A stretch of 64,000 nt of DNA from JBELHR01 sp049607205. GTDB taxonomy: Bacteria; Bacteroidota; Bacteroidia; Flavobacteriales; Flavobacteriaceae. The translations under genes were made by a program, and so were the position numbers. The DNA lies in assembly GCA_049607205.1 (NCBI GenBank), contig JBMYWH010000008.1:20479-84478 (forward strand), read 5' to 3'. This document shows, in pieces, positions 59,793 through 64,000 of this stretch. Each line of letters starts with the position of its first letter. Position 1 is the stretch's first letter. The notes beneath the pieces are model-generated. The model saw only the letters and a list, made by a program, of their open reading frames with translations. It was not told the origin of the DNA and made no database searches.

Positions 59793-61169
59793 ATGGAACA
59801 ATTTATTTCTGATTTAGCCTCTTTTATGTGGGGACTTCCTTTGCTAACCCTATTGATAGGAGGAGGATTGTACTTCTTTTTCTATTCAGGATTTGTTCCC
59901 TTACGTTATTTTGGCCACGCCTTGGCAATCATTAGAGGAAAGTATGATAAAGATTTAGGAGAAGGACAAATCAGCAGTTTCCAAGCCTTGATGACCGCCC
60001 TGTCTGCAACCGTTGGAATGGGGAATATTGCAGGGGTCGCTGTAGCGATAGCCATCGGAGGTCCCGGAGCCATTTTCTGGATGTGGATTTCCGCACTTAT
60101 CGGGATGTCTACGAAGTTTTTCACCGGAACACTATCCGTTTTGTTTAAAGGAAGAGATGATCAAGGAGAGATTCAAGGAGGACCGATGTATTTTATAGAA
60201 CAAGGATTAGGTAAGAAATTCAAGGCCCTAGCGGTGTTTTTCTCTCTTTGTGGATTGGTGGGAGCACTCCCTGTGTTTAATGTAAACCAATTGACCCAGG
60301 CCATTGGAAGTATTTTATTAGTTCCTAATGGAGTTGAGGTTACCTTAGGAGTGAATATCGTCATAGGATTGCTTTTATTGGTTTTGACCGCTTCTGTGAT
60401 CCTAGGAGGCGTGAAGCGGATCGCAAAGGTTACCGAAAAAATGATTCCTTTAATGGTCTTGTTTTATTTTCTAGCCGTATTGGTGATTCTAATTGTTAAT
60501 ATTGATGTGGTTCCTCATTATTTTAAGTTGATTTTCACAGAGGCCTTCGGCCCAAAATTTTATAAAGGTGATTCCTTTTTAGGAGGAATCTTAGGAGGAC
60601 TAATTTTACTAGGAATGCGTCGAGGTGCTTTTTCTAATGAAGCGGGTATCGGTACTGCGCCTATGGCTCATGGAGCTGCAAATACTAAGGAGCCCGTTCG
60701 GGAAGGTTTTGTGGCCATGTTAGGGCCCTTTATAGATACTATTATTGTGTGTACCCTAACGGCCTTAGCTATCTTAGTGACTGATGTATGGCAATTATCT
60801 GATGCCAATGGAGTATCCTTGACGGCAGAAGCTTTTCAAAAGGCTATGCCTGGAATAGGACCTTATATCTTATTGATTTGTTTAGCGGTTTTCTCCATAT
60901 CTTCTTTGTTTTCTTATTCCTATTATGGAGCTAAGTGTACTTCATATTTATGGGGGACAGGGAAGAAGAAGTATTATTTATACGTATACCTAGGAAGCAT
61001 CTTAATTGGAGCCACCACCTCCTTATCGATGATGCTTAACCTGATTGATAGTTTCTTTGCGATGATGGCTTTTCCAACGATGTTTGCCGCCTTAATGCTT
61101 TCACCTAAGGTAAAGGCTGCTCTTAAGGACTATGTCAAGAGAATGAAAGCCTCTGGTGATATTTCTTAA
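59793..61169 (+). CDS. Sodium:alanine/glycine symporter (AGCS family)
   Basis: A 458-residue inner-membrane symporter. Family markers are FQALMTALSATVGMGNIAGVAVAIAIGGPGAIFWMWI, then GQIQGGPMYFIEQGLGKKF in its local variant (GEIQGGPMYF), and RRGAFSNEAGIGTAPMAHGAA. About ten to eleven helices. It converges on the next gene with no gap between the stop codons. Confidence 0.92.
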   Translation: MEQFISDLASFMWGLPLLTLLIGGGLYFFFYSGFVPLRYFGHALAIIRGKYDKDLGEGQISSFQALMTALSATVGMGNIAGVAVAIAIGGPGAIFWMWISALIGMSTKFFTGTLSVLFKGRDDQGEIQGGPMYFIEQGLGKKFKALAVFFSLCGLVGALPVFNVNQLTQAIGSILLVPNGVEVTLGVNIVIGLLLLVLTASVILGGVKRIAKVTEKMIPLMVLFYFLAVLVILIVNIDVVPHYFKLIFTEAFGPKFYKGDSFLGGILGGLILLGMRRGAFSNEAGIGTAPMAHGAANTKEPVREGFVAMLGPFIDTIIVCTLTALAILVTDVWQLSDANGVSLTAEAFQKAMPGIGPYILLICLAVFSISSLFSYSYYGAKCTSYLWGTGKKKYYLYVYLGSILIGATTSLSMMLNLIDSFFAMMAFPTMFAALMLSPKVKAALKDYVKRMKASGDIS

Positions 61170-62666
61170 TTAATTATTGATGTCAAAAGATTTAATAGCA
61201 GCATTGGGTTCAATGATCAGGTAATCACTCCAGAATTCCGCATCAAAGCGCTCGAGATAGGTTGGTTTGAAATCTTTTTCAATTTTCCAGGCTTTATAAG
61301 CCTCTTTGGTCACAGGCTCTGGATTAAAAAAGACCAATTCATGCTTTGTTTGACTGAGCATTTTCATGTCCAATTTGAGGTGGATTTCATTTTGCTTGCG
61401 TCTTCCTTTGACGTTTTTATTCTTTTCAATAACTTTTAAAGGTCTCTTAATTCCAAAACTTTCTGCATGGGTAAGTTCGATATACTTAGGACGATAATGT
61501 CCTTGTTTTTCAAAAATCACACGACCATTGTATCGGAATTCAGAAAAAGAAAGACCCAGTAGATTGAATTTACTAAGTGGTTTGACGTTAGTAAAGTCCA
61601 GGCGCATGATTCCGAAATCCTCCATATTCACATAAACGGTTCCTTCAAAATCCTTAGATCCTCGGGGTTCAAAATCGATGCGGTAGACCGATTCATTCTC
61701 GATTTGATCTACACCACGTAAGGTCCAGCGATAGCGGCTACTTTTATCGATGATGTCCACCTTTGAGTCCTCAGAGATAAATAGACTTTCAACTAAATTT
61801 TCGATGCTCGAATAGAGGTAGAGGTATTGATATTCTCCTTCTTTTTCTTTGACTTCCTCTATGGCCTCTTCCATGTCTTTAGAAGAGTCTAAGATGGAGT
61901 CTAATTGAACTTTTGTAGAGAAAATACCACTCTTTATCTTTAGATAGGAGTCCGTTTTAACGTTGTCCGTGAAGATTTGCTCCATTTTTTCACTGATTCC
62001 TTCGAAGCTGAGGTCTTTTTCTTTATCGTAAAGTTCCGCTCCTTTTAGAATCTCAATTTTGCCTTTTTTGAAATTCCCCTGTCTGTTTCCTACCATCTCA
62101 TAATAATAAGCCGAGTTTTTAGGGATTAAAGAAACGACACTGTCTAAAAAGGCTTTGTCGAAGCCTTCCAAGGTAGATTCCTTTAGTTTGAGTTCCATCT
62201 TTTTTACAGAGCTCAACTCTGATTTTCTATAGAAAAATCGATTGGAAAACAGATCTTCTGGATAGTTTTGATCCAATTTCGTGATCATGCGCTCAATGAT
62301 GTCCTTGACCTCTAATTTTTCCGCGCTTATGAAGACTTCATTAAGGTCATAGGTCATCGGTTCTAAATAGATTATAGTATCTAAATTGGATTGATATGGA
62401 ATCTTTACACTCTGGTAGCCCAGAGAAGATATTTCTATAGAATCCAGAGGAGTTCTTATCGTGCTGCGATCAAAATTAAAAAAACCTTGATCATTGGAAA
62501 TGATTCCTTGTTGCTGTCCTATAAGTATGGTGGCATAAGGAATGCTTTCTCCTGAGATAGAATCACGGAGTTGTGCCTGTTGGTCTTGGTTGAGGTTTTG
62601 GCCCTGGGCCGTTAAAGTGAATCCCAGCGCATAAATGGCTAAGAAGGTCAGTAGTTGATTTTTCAT
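61170..62666 (-). CDS. Exported carboxypeptidase-regulatory-like-domain protein
   Basis: The protein has 498 residues from the ATG at 62666, which gives a clean signal peptide (ending TLTAQG); the longer frame to 62759 runs into the terminator of lpd. Residues 35-120 are a CarboxypepD_reg-like Ig fold (LRDSISGESIPYATILIG, then SLGYQSVKIPY). The rest (about 125-498) is beta-rich and charged, with no clear family. Related Bacteroidota proteins are periplasmic or outer-membrane associated. Confidence 0.75.
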   Translation of the reverse strand: MKNQLLTFLAIYALGFTLTAQGQNLNQDQQAQLRDSISGESIPYATILIGQQQGIISNDQGFFNFDRSTIRTPLDSIEISSLGYQSVKIPYQSNLDTIIYLEPMTYDLNEVFISAEKLEVKDIIERMITKLDQNYPEDLFSNRFFYRKSELSSVKKMELKLKESTLEGFDKAFLDSVVSLIPKNSAYYYEMVGNRQGNFKKGKIEILKGAELYDKEKDLSFEGISEKMEQIFTDNVKTDSYLKIKSGIFSTKVQLDSILDSSKDMEEAIEEVKEKEGEYQYLYLYSSIENLVESLFISEDSKVDIIDKSSRYRWTLRGVDQIENESVYRIDFEPRGSKDFEGTVYVNMEDFGIMRLDFTNVKPLSKFNLLGLSFSEFRYNGRVIFEKQGHYRPKYIELTHAESFGIKRPLKVIEKNKNVKGRRKQNEIHLKLDMKMLSQTKHELVFFNPEPVTKEAYKAWKIEKDFKPTYLERFDAEFWSDYLIIEPNAAIKSFDINN

Positions 62667-62744
62667 AGTAATGTGGGTGCTTACCTTTGTAAGACGACCG
62701 TAATTGACTTTAGTTGCATGGGTGAATCTTAAAAATATCAAAAA

Positions 62745-62777
62745 AAAACCGCAAAACATAAGATGCTTTGCGGTTTT
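62745..62777 (-). terminator. Terminator of lpd
   Basis: An 11-bp stem AAAACCGCAAA / TTTGCGGTTTT with an 11-nt loop is followed on the minus strand by a T run, 22 nt past the lpd stop. Confidence 0.85.
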
Positions 62778-62798
62778 AAGTATTTAAAAAAGTAATTC

Positions 62799-64000
62799 TT
62801 ATAAGTGAATCACTTCGTCATAAGCATCTGCAACAGCCTCCATAACCGCTTCACTCATCGTTGGGTGAGGGTGGATGGTTTTTAATACTTCATGACCTGT
62901 AGTCTCTAATTTACGACCTAGAACGGCTTCAGCAATCATGTCAGTAACACCAGCACCAATCATGTGGCATCCTAACCATTCTCCGTATTTTGCATCGAAA
63001 ATTACTTTTACGAATCCATCAGAAGTTCCAGCAGCTTGTGCTTTACCAGAAGCTGAGAATGGGAATTTCCCAACCTTTAATTCGTAACCTTGTTCTTTAG
63101 CTTGCGCTTCTGTAAGACCTACTGATGCAATCTCAGGAGATGCATAAGTACAACCAGGAACGTTTCCATAGTCGATAGCTTCAACGTGTAAGCCAGCAAT
63201 TTTCTCTACACAAGTAATTCCTTCTGCAGATGCAACGTGTGCAAGAGCTTGACCTGGAACGATATCTCCAATAGCATAGTATCCAGGGATATTTGTTTGG
63301 TAGAAGTCATTTACTAAAATCTTATCACGGTCCGTAACGATTCCTACTTCTTCCAATCCGATGTTTTCGATATTAGATTTAATTCCAACAGCAGATAATA
63401 AAACATCAGCTTCAAGAACTTGTTCTCCTTTTTTAGTTTTAACCGTAGCTTTTACACCTTTTCCTGAGGTATCAACGCTTGTTACTTCAGCAGAAGTCAT
63501 GATTTTTACACCACTTTTCTTCATAGAACGCTCAAACTGCTTTGATACTTCTTCGTCCTCAACAGGAACAATTCTTGGCATATATTCAACAATCGTTACT
63601 TCAGTTCCCATAGTGTTATAGAAGTGAGCGAACTCAACTCCAATTGCACCAGAACCTACAACGATCATTTTCTTAGGTTGTGTAGGAAGGGTCATGGCTT
63701 GACGGTATCCAATTACTTTTTTACCATCTTGAGGTAAATTAGGTAATTCTCTTGAACGCGCTCCTGTGGCTAAGATGATGTGGTCCGCTGAGTACTCAGT
63801 TACCGTACCATCAGCAGCAGTTACATCTACTTTTTTACCCGTTTTAATTTTTCCAAAACCATCGATAACGTCGATTTTGTTTTTCTTCATCAAGAATTGA
63901 ACACCTTTGCTCATTCCTTCAGCAACTCCACGACTACGTTTTACTACAGCAGTGAAATCTTTATCTATCGCTTCGGCTTTAAGACCGTATTGATCAACAT
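62799..64000 (-). CDS. lpd: Dihydrolipoyl dehydrogenase, 5' end beyond the window
   Basis: The frame is open to the right edge, so the N-terminal FAD and redox-active Cys region is missing and about 400 residues are visible. An internal ATG at 63914 is not the start: the upstream codons (YGLKAEAIDKDFTAVVKRSRG) continue the family. Visible features are the NAD-binding GSGAIGVEFAHFYNTMG, GYYAIGDIVPGQALAHVASAEG, the dimer-interface VGLTEAQAKEQG and the catalytic HPHPTMSEAVMEA (His-Glu). It is the E3 subunit of 2-oxoacid dehydrogenase complexes. Confidence 0.95.
   Translation of the reverse strand, partial: VDQYGLKAEAIDKDFTAVVKRSRGVAEGMSKGVQFLMKKNKIDVIDGFGKIKTGKKVDVTAADGTVTEYSADHIILATGARSRELPNLPQDGKKVIGYRQAMTLPTQPKKMIVVGSGAIGVEFAHFYNTMGTEVTIVEYMPRIVPVEDEEVSKQFERSMKKSGVKIMTSAEVTSVDTSGKGVKATVKTKKGEQVLEADVLLSAVGIKSNIENIGLEEVGIVTDRDKILVNDFYQTNIPGYYAIGDIVPGQALAHVASAEGITCVEKIAGLHVEAIDYGNVPGCTYASPEIASVGLTEAQAKEQGYELKVGKFPFSASGKAQAAGTSDGFVKVIFDAKYGEWLGCHMIGAGVTDMIAEAVLGRKLETTGHEVLKTIHPHPTMSEAVMEAVADAYDEVIHL

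Noticed and set aside
63914..63914. ATG at 63914 as the start of lpd
   Set aside because: The upstream codons to the window edge continue the dihydrolipoyl dehydrogenase sequence, so the gene is cut by the edge.

Overview
This window looks like part of the chromosome of a Flavobacteriaceae-type Bacteroidota, probably marine; the genus cannot be fixed from the sequence. The reasons are many TAnnTTTG -7 promoter elements, few visible Shine-Dalgarno sequences, several TTG/GTG starts, the ribosomal block rpmB-rpmG-DUF4295 followed by ftsY and rimO, bshC (bacillithiol), many Bacteroidota-type lipoproteins and outer-membrane barrels, and a large secreted protein of tandem repeats. No rRNA, tRNA, insertion sequence, prophage or CRISPR array was found.

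Layout. 1-4.2 kb: a giant secreted repeat protein, cut by the left edge. 4.3-6.7 kb: an ABC-2 exporter and a pRiA4b ORF-3-like protein. 6.7-17.1 kb: menaquinone genes in three pieces, menI-menF, menD plus a CvfB-like protein, and menB plus a FAH-family gene, interrupted by a dicarboxylate transporter/porin operon, two tandem small barrels and an odd esterase-fold protein. 17.2-18.2 kb: heme A synthase. 18.3-24.7 kb: a divergent DNA-damage-type cassette. A LexA-like HTH-S24 regulator is cotranscribed with a DEDDh exonuclease/GIY-YIG nuclease fusion. Opposite lie a DnaE-family polymerase and a catalytically intact Y-family polymerase. A 15-bp palindrome and an extra half-site overlap both promoters. 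24.7-29 kb: cinA, rpmB, rpmG, DUF4295, ftsY, rimO.

29-40.7 kb: an M14 peptidase, bshC, a coiled-coil lipoprotein, a CLC with fluoride-type filter motifs, a FUSC protein, and a CoA-disulfide-reductase/rhodanese fusion between two D15-type barrels. 40.7-47.3 kb: a TetR-controlled TolC/HlyD/split-ATPase/two-permease export operon resembling ybhGFSR. 47.4-51.9 kb: a DUF3857 transglutaminase protein, hydrolases, a GNAT and a TM2 protein. 51.9-55.1 kb: a sodium:solute symporter, a collapsed GDSL-hydrolase remnant, a striking cluster of TTTGTTTAAC boxes and a three-FAS1-domain lipoprotein. 55.2-64 kb: TspO, a CAT-like acetyltransferase, an HExxH lipoprotein, a CDF transporter, PhoH2, an alanine symporter, a carboxypeptidase-regulatory-like protein and lpd, cut by the right edge.

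The strongest leads are the regulator-nuclease/polymerase cassette with its operator (18.3-24.7 kb), the TTTGTTTAAC box region (53.5-53.7 kb) and the GDSL remnant beside it (53.35-53.5 kb). Protein families were assigned by reading motifs; no database search was run.
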